Made by a program: the position numbers and the translations under genes. The notes beneath the pieces were generated by a model. It was not told where the DNA came from and did no database searches. It saw nothing but the letters and a program-made list of their open reading frames with translations. Of a stretch of 64,000 nt of DNA, positions 1-10,139 are shown in pieces. Positions within the stretch are counted from its first letter, which is position 1. Each line of letters begins with the position of its first letter. This DNA is from Apoda limacodes (lineage: Eukaryota > Arthropoda > Insecta > Lepidoptera > Limacodidae): NCBI GenBank assembly GCA_946406115.1, contig OX291546.1:16795019-16859018 (forward strand). The letters are read 5' to 3'.

Positions 1-61
1 GCAGTTTGCCAGATGCCACTTAGGTTCATCGAACAGATTTGTAAGCACTAAATTTTTTTAC

Positions 62-266
62 CTTTCTATAAATCAGGGAGCAGGCAGCAATGCGTACTTT
101 CATCCCAAACTGCTGGGTGGAATAGGTACCGTGATGGTTCAGGAAAGCAATGAAAAGGGATATAAAAATGACGGTGGCGGCGCAATACACAGCTTGTTCG
201 TAAGTCATGTTTGAACCAGGCTCCCAGTATGCCAGCATCATACTCAAGACGACTGGTTGAAAAGGC
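62..266 (-). CDS. Internal exon of an ABCC/MRP4-like ABC transporter
   Basis: This exon encodes 68 codons plus one leading base of a split codon, so the upstream intron is phase 2 and the downstream one phase 0. The minus strand shows a polypyrimidine acceptor ending in CAG before the exon and a GTAAAA donor right after the codons for IYRK. The peptide starts PFQPVVLSMMLAYWEP, has a hydrophobic helix (about residues 26-43), and contains QQFGMKVRIAACSLIYRK. That last block matches the well-known QCAGMRLRVAMCHMIYRK-type stretch at the end of the second helix of transmembrane domain 1 in ABCC4 proteins and insect lethal(2)03659-like transporters. Such proteins are plasma-membrane exporters of organic anions, driven by ATP. 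Family membership is confident; the exact paralogue is not. The nucleotide-binding domains must lie left of the window. Confidence 0.88.
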
Positions 267-469
267 CTGAAAAAAAGAAAAAAAATCTTGTTTATCAGAG
301 CAAAAGCTTTGGCGAGATTCAGTTAAATATTGCGATGGGATTACTAAGGAATGTCAATAAACAAACAGAGTTTCGCATTTGTAATTTTGTTTAACATTCG
401 AAGAAATATCATTTGTTTAACTAATATTCTCAGGTTTCAAAAAAAAAAGGGTTTGTTAAAAAAAAGAAA

Positions 470-565
470 GCAAATGGGACTTGAACCATCATGACTTGAA
501 TCTGTTCATGGCAAAACCATAATTTCAACTGTTTTTTTAGAGGAGGTAGGTACAAAACTTTATGG
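470..565 (-). repeat. Possible tRNA-derived SINE fragment
   Basis: On the minus strand the sequence contains GGTTCAAGTCC, a perfect match to the pol III B box of tRNA genes (at about 480-490), followed by a T-rich run that could end pol III transcription. No convincing A box or cloverleaf was found, so this is read as a decayed tRNA-derived repeat and not a functional tRNA gene. Confidence 0.3.
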
Positions 566-861
566 CAGTACCAATTAATTATTTCAATTCCTCTAAGTAT
601 CAATATTTAATTGATGTTACTTTACATGCAATTGTAATTTTTTTAAACAATGCCATTAATAGCTGAAAAGCTATCAAATCACATCAGAGCATATTATAGT
701 ATAGTAAAAGCGTTTTTGGTAGAAGTACCGGCTTTAAATCCTGAGATAGAAATATAGACTACTGAGCATAGAGAGGGATTTAAATGCACGAGACCAAAAA
801 AATTTGCTCACGCATCCAACATACAACTTTTCACCTCTACCAGCGAGAAAAATATTTCTTA

Positions 862-1000
862 GTAGCTTTTGTCAGTGGCTCCACCCGCCCTCAATTCAGT
901 CATCGCGTGTCTGGGATTGCGACTGCGATTCCTTGATTATAGTAAAACAACCGACTCACGCTTAAACGTTTTTGAGTACTCTGTGTCTGTTTCCAAGAAG
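862..1000 (-). mobile_element. Helitron-like family A, degraded fragment
   Basis: The sequence carries the recognisable terminal block of family A in reverse (agcttttgtcagtggctcc, then cgcccgccctcaattcagtc). In better copies this block reads as a GC-rich hairpin followed by AGCTAGT. The copy is diverged and lacks a clear far end. Confidence 0.55.
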
Positions 1001-1111
1001 TAAGTTTTCATGTTGCTAAATTATAATAAGATCGGTTGACCCAATTGGCTGAGACACTTTCGCATTTATGAATGGCAAGTATGGATTTTAAGTAAAACAC
1101 ACTAAAGAAAC

Positions 1112-1200
1112 CAAATAAACAATCTTATGTTCAAAAAACTAGCTTGCCGCCATTTAACTATTTTTTTTTTTTAATTGAGGTTGCGTTCGGAACTGTACCT
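1112..1200 (-). repeat. Block shared with the leader of the Crypton-like fragment at 52.87-52.95 kb
   Basis: Read on the minus strand this block matches 52871-52945. Shared landmarks are AGGTACAGTTCCGAACGCAA-type sequence, a poly-A run, and CATAAGATTGTTTATTT. One indel of about 12 bases separates the two. Both copies diverge beyond these limits, so this looks like a dispersed element fragment sitting inside the putative ABC intron. Confidence 0.6.
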
Positions 1201-2366
1201 TTATATTTCCTGAAGTGGGGACCCTTACACATGTTGATAGTGCAAGTGCTAACTGGTTTGCATTATTGTAACAATGTCAATGGGAAATCATTGATTTGGG
1301 TGCAGTATCTCTAGTATCACTATTGACTATATCAAAGGTTAAACGACTTCAAAAAAGAGCTCCGTGGACCATGCTACTCTTTAGGTTTTTAATTAAAGGC
1401 CAAGTTCTGTGCAACAAACTATAAATTAAAAAAAAAAACTCAAAACTTTGCATTTATTCTAAAAAAAAGGCCAACTTGGTGCAATAATTTTGCTCCTCTT
1501 TGGATTCAAAATGATTAGAGCTACGCCCCGCCAGTCCCTAACTTTGCATACCGTTTCTAAGACTCTGAGATATCACAATTTATAAAGGACTTAATCATCT
1601 GATTTGATCTGGTTAAATCTAAATATAGGATAGTGTTCAAGAACTAATTCTGGCGAAAACTTGATATTTTTTTAAATTTAATTAATGATATTGCGTCCGG
1701 CTAACGTTTCCCTGGTTGATAAAACCTCACTCCAAGTACAAAAACATATCCATCAATATTTTTGTTATGTTGCCAAGCTGTTACCATCAGTAATACCCAA
1801 TAAATCCGTGATCTCATTGTCATGCTCTTGCGATTCCAAATAGGTTTAAGGGGTGTCTCCATCTCAAAGCTACAAACTTTGAGTCTAAACTGGTTTTTTT
1901 TTTGGAAGATTTAGTTAATGTTTGTGGAAATGGAAATGTAAATTTGATCCGCTGTTATCTATACTAACCTAAGACGAATGCAATAGATAATACGGAACGT
2001 GTGAAACAGAAGAAGATAGCTATATTCAAGATAATAAGTAACATGTGACTCAATAAAATTACGACAATTGTCTTAATTTCGCCGCCTCAGTTTTTGCGTG
2101 ATAGTACGATATCTACCTCTTTTTATATAACTATCATTGGTGAGGAAACATATTTTTTACCAAATTGCAACCCCTGGTGACCACAGTGAAGCTAATGAGT
2201 TGGTAATAGTATGCTACGCATTATGCTAAGTGAAATAGAATGTAGCTGTGATATGCCCGCAGAAAAAAGCTATATATACCTACAAGGACAAGGGGAACTC
2301 TTTGTCGAGATAAGGGGATTCGGTATAGGAATTCAATCTATCTGTATTTATTCGGTGATGTAATCT

Positions 2367-2538
2367 CATAGACATAGTGAACTAGACAGCGCATTTCCAA
2401 GCCAGCTGTAAAATAAATAGGTATAATGGCTGATGTGAGTGAGAGAGACAACGTCTTGACGGTATGCAGGTATTTTGCGATGTATCGCTTTGTCTCTTTT
2501 GAAACAGTGGTTTACAGAACTCGAGGTCTATGACTATG
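2367..2538. mobile_element. Short inverted-repeat element (MITE), CATAGACATAG family
   Basis: The ends read CATAGACATAG on the left and CTATGACTATG on the right, forming imperfect terminal inverted repeats about 170 bp apart. Just inside the left end is gcatttccaagccagctgta, which recurs next to the ends of the copies at 24449-24643 and 30261-30618. There is no coding capacity. Confidence 0.6.
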
Positions 2539-2580
2539 TTTATCTGTGAGCTTAAGAAAAAAAATTGATAATATACTTAC

Positions 2581-2715
2581 TTCAGCAAAAGAGCTTGGAT
2601 GACAAACATCAACCCGGAAGGAACGTAGCTCATCCAGAAAGCTTTGGTCATTGCTCTTAGAAGGGAAGGTTTTCGATTTTGCTTGCTCGCCAGTGAAATT
2701 TCTTCTAGCCATTTT
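2581..2715 (-). CDS. Candidate first coding exon, perhaps of the ABC transporter gene
   Basis: The minus strand shows a pyrimidine-rich acceptor (tttttatttccag), then AAAATGGCT with a good start context. Forty-four codons follow without a stop, ending exactly at a consensus GTAAGT donor (phase 0). The predicted start is MARRNFTGEQAKSKTFPSKS and the segment ends in HPSSFAE. It is hydrophilic with no signal peptide, as expected for a cytosolic N-terminus. The acceptor directly before the ATG implies a non-coding 5' exon further right. The peptide is not recognised as part of any family, so its link to the ABC exon 2.3 kb downstream rests on position, strand and splice signals only. It could belong to a different transcript. 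Confidence 0.5.
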
Positions 2716-3384
2716 CTGGAAATAAAAACACAAACATTTAACCACAAAACAAAAAATATTGCTCATATGTATTTAGCACGTGTTGATTGAAACCGGGAGC
2801 CTCGGTTCCTAACGTAAGTATTGATAAGGTGATAAACAATGTTATAAGGAAAACAGTGAGGAACGTTATACAGGAAGAGCTCACTGTGGAAAATGATGCC
2901 GGTAAAGTAACAGTATTGGATGGCGGGATGTTAGAAAAAGAATAGTTTGTACCTGGGCGGAATTTATTCATTAGTTTTCTATTTTTGATTACAGTAATAA
3001 ATAAAATATAGATAAATAAACTGAAATAACCTAGATGATACATTGGCACTTACTTTCATGCTGAAAAACGTTAAGGAAACGAGCAATGTAGATCATAATG
3101 ACTGTTGCTCATAAGTCTTCTTTATTATGTGGAAAGATACTCTTTAAAGCACGCGTTAAATGAAACACTACTGAAATTAAAAATTTCACTCGTGCAATAA
3201 TAGTTTTTTTTTTATTTTTACAATAAGTAATTATATATATAATAATAGTAGATAATAAACAACACACGACATTTTTATATTGAATTCTTAAATATGTCAT
3301 TTAAAAATACGTATTTTAAATTGTTTTCGCAAACAAACGTAGGGCAGACCTTTGAATCGTGAAAAAAAAAACCTGTATATATGC
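2716..3384. other. Presumed 5' intron or flank, no gene seen
   Basis: This AT-rich stretch lies upstream of the candidate first coding exon. A 103-codon reading frame (2738-3049, minus) is hydrophobic but has no recognised similarity, and it ends just before the splice acceptor. It is treated as chance. No promoter could be defined. Confidence 0.4.
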
Positions 3385-3478
3385 GCGCCTCTGCTAAAAA
3401 GGGCGCCAATTTCATTGCAAAACTGCTTTTGAGTCTAGGGGAAGGACAAAGGCTACTTGAAAACGTCAAGTGTGAGTA
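3385..3478 (+). mobile_element. Helitron-like family A, partial
   Basis: The phrase aggacaaaggctacttgaaa followed by acgtcaagtgtgagtaggtt is the internal part of family A, as at 11095-11135 and 53545-53585. Both outer ends are missing. The copy runs straight into a family C element at its right side. Confidence 0.6.
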
Positions 3479-3965
3479 GGTTTTTAGGGTTCCGTAGTCA
3501 ACTTTATAGTTTCGTCATGTCCGTCCGTCCGTCTGTCCGCGGCTTAGTTCAAAAACAATACAAGAAAGATACAATTTGGCAGGGATATACACATTGATCA
3601 AGCCGACAAAGGAGTAGAATAAAATCTTGAAAAAAAAAATTTTTCGGGTACCTCCCCCACACATGAAATTGGGACGTAATTTTCTTTTCTCGTCTACCCC
3701 ATCGTGTGAGGAATCGTTGGATAGGAATTCCATAAACATTGGCGGTATGCAAAGATCATTTTTTGATTTAGGGCTCCGTTTGCGAAACATTTATTTAAAG
3801 TACTAATTTTTGTTAGAGTCAAGTGTCCCCCCCTTCTACCAGCGAAAGTATAGTATTTGGAAATGTAAAAAAAAAAACGGTGGTAGTGCATATAATGAAT
3901 TTAAAAGGAAAACTATCACGGGTAAGTACACTTTACAGGCTAACGAGTAATAGTCGACCCAGTTA
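3479..3965 (+). mobile_element. Repeat family C (starts with GGGTTCCGTAGTCAAC)
   Basis: The copy starts gtttttagggttccgtagtc and continues with a (GTCC)n-rich stretch and ccgcggcttagttcaaaaac. It then has a run of C residues (gtgtcccccccttctacc). The same 5' block is present in reverse at 61058-61206. There is no coding capacity; short reading frames inside are shadows of the repeat. Confidence 0.6.
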
Positions 3966-4028
3966 AAAATGTACTGAGTGAAATTTTCGTACAAATTGCA
4001 TTAAAAGTTACTTAAATGAAGTAGGAAA

Positions 4029-4229
4029 GCAGGTATAAACAGGTAGACGCTTAAAATATTCACAAAATATTTAGTTATATATTCACTTTAAAAATAAATT
4101 AAAAAAAATAAAACAAACATTTAACAATTTATTTTTCCACACCACAAACGTGATTTTTCTGCCGTTTTTATTGACAATGGTACGGAACTCTTCGGGCGCG
4201 AGTCCGACTCGCACTTGGCCCATTTTTTT
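4029..4229 (+). mobile_element. Repeat family B, 3' half
   Basis: This copy has the 3' half only: caggtagacgcttaaaatat, cactttaaaaataaatt, aacgtgatttttctgccg, and the terminal gagtccgactcgcacttggc. It matches the ends of the fuller copies at 22.2, 37.3, 47.7 and 62.0 kb. The 5' half is absent. Confidence 0.75.
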
Positions 4230-4413
4230 CTATAACTGAGTAGTCACGAGGTGGTAAATATCAATTCCGCACGAATATCACACAACGTTTCTCAACACAT
4301 TTGCGAGAAAACAGTAAAATATATAGGTAATTAAATAAACTTTTTCATTTAACTGTTTATAATAGCAAATAAGAAATTTAAACAATCATTAAAATTCAGT
4401 GAAAAAGCATTAC

Positions 4414-5274
4414 TGACTGACTAGGGATTGCAATCCCGCACCTTTAAAACGCGGATCCGCGGATCCCGAGAATGGAAATTTGGCACTTTAACATTCATAA
4501 ATGGCACTGCGCTGCACCTGCGCACGTCTTTCTGTAGGTGACGTATTCATCGTCCAGCGTTCAATATAGCGATACAATAAATACCATTTGATTCTTAAGA
4601 GGATACACTTCGCGGCGCCTCGCAGCGGGCTTCATACAAACGAATTTCTCATTTGTTTTTGACATTTACTGATCAATCACTGTGAAATGTCTGTGATTTT
4701 CCAAAATTTTGTAAAATGTTTTTATTAACTAGAAATCATTTTTTAAACCATTTGTATCAAAAACTAGAATCCTGTAAAACTTTTGAACTATAAAATTTAA
4801 CTGAAAACTGACACTCTGCAGACCTAGATATTTATTACTAAAACATGTCTTTAAAATATCGTGGTGTTTTATCAGCAAGTGTCAAAATAAGTGGAAAGTT
4901 CGAATAAGAGCGTAGTTTTAAAAGTTATCACCATAGATTGATATCATAGTAATAGCATCTAAGAGAAAGTTATGATTTGATTATCAGTTATTATATGAAT
5001 AAGACTGAATTAAAAATATAAAACTGTTGTTAGGAGTGAGGGTAAAATTAAACAAAACTAATCAACTATGCCAAACATTTAAAGATGAATCTAAGAAAAC
5101 AGATTACTAATTAATTATACTTAATTGATAGAAAAGAAAGAATTTCTGTTGCTTAATGTTAAAAAAATTATAAATAAAAGTAGATTTTTATACATAAATC
5201 TGTAGTTTCAATTTGTTTTCATAACATAATTTCTTGATTGAATGAGCTGCGGGATTGCAATCCCTATGACTGAC
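4414..5274. mobile_element. Non-autonomous hAT-like element with perfect TIRs and 8-bp target duplication
   Basis: The element spans 4422-5266 (845 bp). It opens with TAGGGATTGCAATCCCGCA and closes with the exact reverse complement, giving 19-bp perfect terminal inverted repeats. It is flanked on both sides by TGACTGAC (4414-4421 and 5267-5274), an 8-bp target-site duplication typical of hAT transposons. A GC-rich palindromic motif (cgcggatccgcggatcccg) lies just inside the left end. The inside is AT-rich and has no transposase reading frame, so a transposase in trans would have moved it. Intact duplication and unmutated ends suggest a fairly recent insertion. Confidence 0.92.
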
Positions 5275-5482
5275 TGACACTTTTAATTTTACATGACTAT
5301 GTTGAACGGGAGAATAAGGCGTAAAGAACAACATCTTTCGTCTCTTTTTCTTTTAGTATTAAAGTGAGTCAAACATATAGATCAAATGCGCTTTTAAGGA
5401 GGTTCGATCGAAATTAAAAAAAAAACGTAAAAGATACGCATGGCGCAATACAACGGAGCGTACGGTGAAACAGGTAGGTTAG

Positions 5483-5597
5483 CCTATCAAAGAGAATTAA
5501 CCAAGATTTGTACTGTGTTATACAGAATTTATGTCTTTTTAACTTGGCAGGATTATGACATTAAACGCATTGAAGCAGTCAACAAAACGCACCTACT
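5483..5597 (+). repeat. Partial copy of the element that forms the 43.6/52.5 kb inverted repeat
   Basis: The sequence matches 44580-44695 over about 115 bases, including accaagatttgtactgtgtt, atgtctttttaacttggcag and cgcattgaagcagtcaacaa. It shows that the arm sequence is a dispersed repeat and not unique DNA. The 69-codon frame running through it (5440-5649) is therefore not treated as a gene. Confidence 0.7.
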
Positions 5598-5828
5598 ATT
5601 TACGCTGTCACGTCCCGCTGTTTACTGTTTGTTCACAGAAATTTTGTGACGTCACTTAACCAGTCCGATAGATATCGTGCTAAGTCTAATAAATATTTTA
5701 ATTTTAAATAACAATATGAGTAATTAATAATCATTATGCGTCTCACGTCAGTGTGCAGGTACAGAAAATAATACATACTAAAATTTTTCGCTACTTTGTA
5801 CAAATTCCCAGTATAAATCTTAAGGCAT

Positions 5829-5931
5829 ATACCCTAGCAAAAGCGTACCGTTTCGACCAGCGTACGAATGATATAATACAATATTGAAGCATACAAAGAG
5901 ACACGGTTCCAATTTTTTGCCAGTATAACAT
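5829..5931 (+). repeat. Repeat family J, copy 1
   Basis: Landmarks are ctagcaaaagcgtaccgttt, a spacer, then catacaaagagacacggttc and ttttttgccagtataa. The same order is found in reverse at 41853-42012, with scattered differences. There are no ends or coding capacity that identify the class. Confidence 0.55.
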
Positions 5932-6404
5932 TTAAGTATTTATTTAGAACTATGAAATCAGCAAATTCACTTGATCATATTAATATACATTTTATGAAAT
6001 AAGAATCAAGAGAATATAACTCTTACTTCTTAAGCGATTTCAATTAAAGCCCAAAACTAGAGTTTAAATTTTTTCAAACTGTTTTAATTGTTAAATTATT
6101 ATAATATTAGCAAATTCACTTAATTAAATTTGAAAAATTTATTTTTTTTGCACGCCAAAAAGTGTACTCAGGACTGTAACAATATTAATTAAATTATGGC
6201 AAACTTAACTCGTTCAAGTATGCCATCACCTTAAGTGAAGAATGTTTTGACATCATGCACGGTTATACTTATTTAATTTTATCTTTGATATGAATAATTA
6301 AATAAAATCAAATCAGATTACAATAATTATTATTTTTCTTAGAGCAAAGCCTCCTCGCAGGCTCTGAGATGAGGAACCGACATCATAGCGCATTGATACG
6401 GTTG
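5932..6404. other. AT-rich stretch, nothing recognised
   Basis: It contains short homopolymer runs and repeated AATTAAAT words, with no supported coding or structured element. Confidence 0.5.
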
Positions 6405-6625
6405 CGTATACCTATTTCTTGACTGATTTCATCAACGCACAATCTAAACCGTAGTGTTAGGAACTTATTTATTGAATGAAATATCCTTTTATGAAGTAGG
6501 GCTCTAGTAAGAAAGGATTTTGCTAAATTCATTCTGCATGGAGGTAAAATAGGAGTTGAAAATTTGTATGAAAATCTATAATTTTTGAAGTTGAATTCAT
6601 GATTATTAATCAGCTTTTTAACAAA
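6405..6625 (+). mobile_element. Repeat family D, degraded
   Basis: The order is tgactgatttcatcaacgca, caatctaaaccg, agggctctagtaagaaagga and ttgaaaatttgtatgaaaat. It follows the family D copies at 28985, 34620 and 57235. The 3' hairpin end is not present. Confidence 0.5.
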
Positions 6626-7356
6626 AAAAAACAAACCGACGAAAAGTCTTATCACTCCAATCACACAAAATAATTTTTTGTTGGCGCAATTTGCCGTAAA
6701 AGTTGAGTATATACATATCTTAAAATTTGTTTCTAAGATTTCATTAGGAGCTTAGTAACACTAAAGGGGTTTATTTAATTTTTCACTTTTCAGCCATTTT
6801 TCGTTCGTTTGATTTTTTGAGGCCTGATGGGTAGACCTGAAAAAGTGATACACAAATAAGAAAACATTATTAAAAAGAAGCTCAGCGAAGTTTCAACAGC
6901 ATCGGTTCACTGGTGTAAATTCAATAGGTTAAAAATCAGTCATCCCCTATTTTTGAACCATTGAATGGATTTTTTAAATTTAATTGCGGTCAACTAGAGA
7001 CAGGTTTGCTTCATCTCTTTCACAATGCGATTTACGACGTTTTTTAGTTTTTTTGATAGCACTTAATTATTATTATTATACATAAAGAATAGAACCGAAA
7101 TGAGATTCTTGATCCTTCGATCCCTTTTTTAGTCATGCAGGTTTCATCAAAATGAAACTTTGTCTTACAAATAGTTCAAGTTTTTTTTAGGAAAAATATC
7201 CAGTAATTATATTCTATTTAGAACATCCGTCTTTTAAAAACGATTATTCGCCAAGGAGTTTGTATAAGTAATGTCATAACAAAGAATAAAATAAATTTTA
7301 TAGACGCATCTGTTCTAATTGAGGATATTTTATACACTGAATTTAATCATTTTTTG
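6626..7356. other. No gene; contains a short block shared with 10.75 kb
   Basis: The sequence is AT-rich. At 7194-7240 the text atatccagtaattatattct followed by catccgtctttt recurs at 10750-10795, marking a small dispersed repeat. Nothing else is recognised. Confidence 0.4.
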
Positions 7357-7413
7357 TAGAAATCCCACGCCGATAACCGAATCCAGCGCGGACGGAACGC
7401 GGGCAAAAGCTAG
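7357..7413 (+). mobile_element. Helitron-like family A, 3' terminus only
   Basis: The terminal piece reads cacgccgataaccgaatcca, a GC-rich imperfect hairpin (gcgcggacggaacgcggg), then AAAAGCTAG followed by T. The 3' hairpin plus CTAG next to T fits a Helitron-type end. Confidence 0.6.
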
Positions 7414-8012
7414 TGTTAAATAATGTAAGGGCAATTTTTCTTCGTTATAAATGCACAAAGTAGCTGCATAAACAAAACCCGTAGACAACCTTGAGCATTT
7501 GCATACATATTATTTTAGCATTTCCATCAGTCTGCCCTATTCTGTCATAGTTATAAATTATCGCGTATAATATTGAATACATCCATCCGGTTTTACTGTG
7601 TAAAATGCAAACAAATATTTTCTTTACTAATAACACTCAATTATTGATTACCGAATGTATCACCGTGTTCGAATGAACTTCGTTTAATGTGCAAACAAAT
7701 TTTAAACAAATTTTCAGTATCTTATACGAAATTAATATTAAATTTTGGAATTTCAGTATTATTTCATTCATTCATTACACCTACAAGACTGAAGTTTACA
7801 CAATTTTACATACGGTTTATATTTTTCTATTGTATTATTGTTTTCTGTTTTGCAATGTTTTATCAAGGCATATGTAGTAATGTGCATGAAGGTTGCAGTA
7901 ATTTATACAAGTGTTAATTTATTTTATATAAATAAACAGAGGTAGTCATTGACGAAATCTTAATTATTTAAAGAATTTTGCGAAAAAGACCATGTCTTTT
8001 GTTTTTGTAAAA
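7414..8012. other. AT-rich intergenic stretch, nothing recognised
   Basis: Short overlapping reading frames on both strands (at 7445-7636 and 7687-7917) are AT-rich, overlap in different frames and resemble nothing known. They are treated as chance. Confidence 0.5.
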
Positions 8013-9785
8013 TTTTTTTTTATACCACTAAGGTGGCAAATAAGCACACGGTCCGCCTGATGGAAAGCGGTCACAGTGGCCTATGGACGCTTGCAACACC
8101 AGGGGTATCACTCGCGCGTTGCTGACCCTTCAAAAATCTAATAACCTCTTTCTTGAATAACCCCATACTTAGAGAAAAGTAAGTAAAGACCGTAGTCCTT
8201 AGAGAAAACCTTGGCAGGGAACTCATTCCACAACTCAAGCGTTCAAGGAAAGGTTTCTCTGAAACCGCACTGTACGCGACCATTTCGGTTCTAAGGTGTG
8301 AGGATGAATACCCTGCCGATGGCGAGCGGTGCGATGGTAGAAAGTAGCCGTGGGCATCATTTCGAACAATTCCTCAGAACACAACCCATTGTACAAGCGG
8401 TAGAACACACACAGGGAGGCAAAGTCTCTTCTTAGACTTAAGGGCTCGATACCGCAAGTGAGTTTTGGATCGTCGACAATTCTCACAGCCCGTTGTTGAA
8501 CTGAGTCAAAAGGGCCAAGCTGGTATCCGGGTGCACCCGCCCAGAGATGCCAGCAGTACTCCATATGGGGCCGGACTTGCGACTTGTAAAGCAACCTCTG
8601 CCCCGACGTGAAGTACTGCCTCGCTCTGTTGAGTACACCTAGTTTTTTGGACGCCAGCTTCACCTTGTCTTGCAAATGATCTTGGAACTGAATATTGCTG
8701 GAGATGTTGACACCAAGGATCCCAATGCTTTTGGAGATGGAGAGGGGAGTGTTCTGGAATTGTGGGACTACAGTGAATGGGGTTTTCTTAGCGGTGAACG
8801 CGCAGACTTGTGTCTTTGTAGGGTTGAATCGGACCAAGTTTACCCGTCCCCAGTCAGAGACCTTGGACAGTGTGGTCTCGATTTGAGACACAAATTCTCC
8901 GCGATTTTCCTGCACGACGGAACGAGCAACGTTTGCACGACCCGTGTAATAAGCGTCTCCAGTACTGTCATCTGCATAGCAATGCATGCTGTTGATGTCC
9001 AACATATCATTGATATGCAGAAGAAACAGCGTAGGAGACAGAACAGAGCCTTGCGGAATACCAGCATTAATGTCCATGCTATCAGAGCAACTACCGTCAA
9101 CTACGGTTCGTATGCTTCTGACCCTCGGGCACTCCGTAAGATGGCAACTTCGATAGAAGACCCCGGTGCCAGACCCGATCGAACGCCTTCGCTATGTCCA
9201 GGGTACATGCCAATGCCTCCCCCTGACTCTCAATGGCTAGTGCTCATCGGTGTGTAAGATACACTAGGAGGTCACCAGTCGAGCGACTGTGGCGAAAGCC
9301 ATTTTGACGGTCACTGACCAGGTCGTGTTCTTCTAGGTATCTTAGAAGCTGTGTGTTTATCACACGCTCCATCACCTTGGAGAGGAGGGAGGTGATAGCG
9401 ATAGGCCTGTAATTCGATTGATCTGATCTATCGCCCTTTTTGGGCAAAGGATGCACATTCGCAGTTTTCCATGAAGACGGAAATTGCCTAGTGTGGTAGG
9501 AAAGCGCGAAAAGGCGCGCGAGTACAGAATTTTAGCTTTTCTGCAAGACCTATAAAACCACGGTCGTTTTTTGACGCCGGCAGCTACTCGCGGGTTAGGA
9601 ATACAGCATTCCATACCAGCGAGGATTGTCTCAGTGACTGCAGCTGCGCAGACGCCAGGATTTTCTGAGCTAAAGCAGATCTGCCTCCACGGTTACGATG
9701 CATAAAATTCTCGCAATCCATCCCAGTCTGCCGACTTATAATGCCACACACGACGCTAATTAGTTGGCACAGATGTAATTAGTTG
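8013..9785 (-). mobile_element. CR1/Rex1-like non-LTR retrotransposon, 5'-truncated and internally deleted
   Basis: This is the largest copy of the window's main retrotransposon family. The minus-strand 3' end is ttagtggtata followed by an A-rich tail at 8013-8021. Further in come the C-terminal coding region, the reverse transcriptase core, and a linker piece near 9600-9760 that normally sits between endonuclease and reverse transcriptase. The endonuclease domain is absent, as expected for target-primed insertion that stopped early. No clean 5' boundary was found, so 9785 is approximate. The same 3' end recurs at 10140, 23339, 26401, 33716, 40500, 60672 and 61209. Confidence 0.88.
8100..9765 (-). 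pseudogene. Decayed reverse transcriptase reading frame of the CR1/Rex1-like element
   Basis: The coding remnant runs right to left. A linker (near 9620-9760) contains SADWDGLREFYAS, then a TAA stop, then GMECCIPNPRVAAG. An abrupt join near 9500-9540 leads into YHTRQFPSSWKTANVHPLPK, which implies loss of a couple of hundred codons. Next come NYRPIAITSLLSKVMERV, a TGA replacing an expected Trp near 9250, and RT motif A as DIAKAFDRVWHRG (about 9160-9200). A small deletion with frameshift near 9110 leads to AGIPQGSVLSP and the catalytic CYADDST box (about 8965-8980). The C-terminal part, to GVASVHRPL near 8075, is open except for one frameshift near 8240-8280. It cannot make an active enzyme. 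Confidence 0.85.
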
Positions 9786-10139
9786 CATGACACTTGAGCC
9801 CGAATGAGACAGTGGTCCGAGGATGACAATAATATACATATTAGTTTTGAGAGGTACTTAGAGATCAATCTTATTTTTCTTGGAAAAATAATTGTATCTA
9901 CTACACTAAACTATTAACTAACTAAAGTAATAGTATTAAAAATATAGACTTTTCTTTTTTTATTTTTCAAATTCAGTAAAATCCATACATTATATTCCCC
10001 CGGCCCAATTCTGACTTACTTCATAAGAAGCTCTTTATGAATTGGCAATAGGGTTATATTACTCTATCTCAGATTTTTTTTTTACCACTTCTTATTTTAA
10101 AACTGGCAATTTACAACGAATGTGACATATATAACACTT
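9786..10139. other. AT-rich spacer between two copies of the non-LTR element
   Basis: No gene or repeat is recognised. The two neighbouring retrotransposon copies are in opposite orientation. Confidence 0.4.

Larger units (their letters stand above)
267..2580 (-). other. Putative ABC-transporter intron(s), no further exon recognised
   Basis: This stretch separates the ABC exon from the candidate upstream coding exon. It is AT-rich and broken by stops in all frames. I looked for the cytosolic N-terminal segment expected in ABCC4-type proteins (an NPxxxAN...F.W-like block) on the minus strand and did not find it. A connecting exon of length 2 modulo 3 would be needed, because the upstream exon ends in phase 0 and the downstream one starts in phase 2. 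The interval also carries a tRNA-like fragment, a Helitron-like remnant, a block shared with 52.87 kb and a small inverted-repeat element, each listed separately. Confidence 0.5.

Noticed and set aside
2281..2345. Missing ABC exon ending in AG before GTATAT on the minus strand
   Set aside because: The donor-like site has the right phase, but the frame is closed by a stop shortly upstream and the peptide does not resemble the family.
2738..3049. 103-codon hydrophobic frame upstream of the candidate first exon
   Set aside because: It shows no similarity, splice sites or start context; it lies in the presumed intron before a good acceptor.
8670..9257. 195-codon plus-strand frame across the retrotransposon
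   Set aside because: It is the antisense shadow of the reverse-transcriptase coding strand, which carries the recognisable catalytic motifs on the minus strand.
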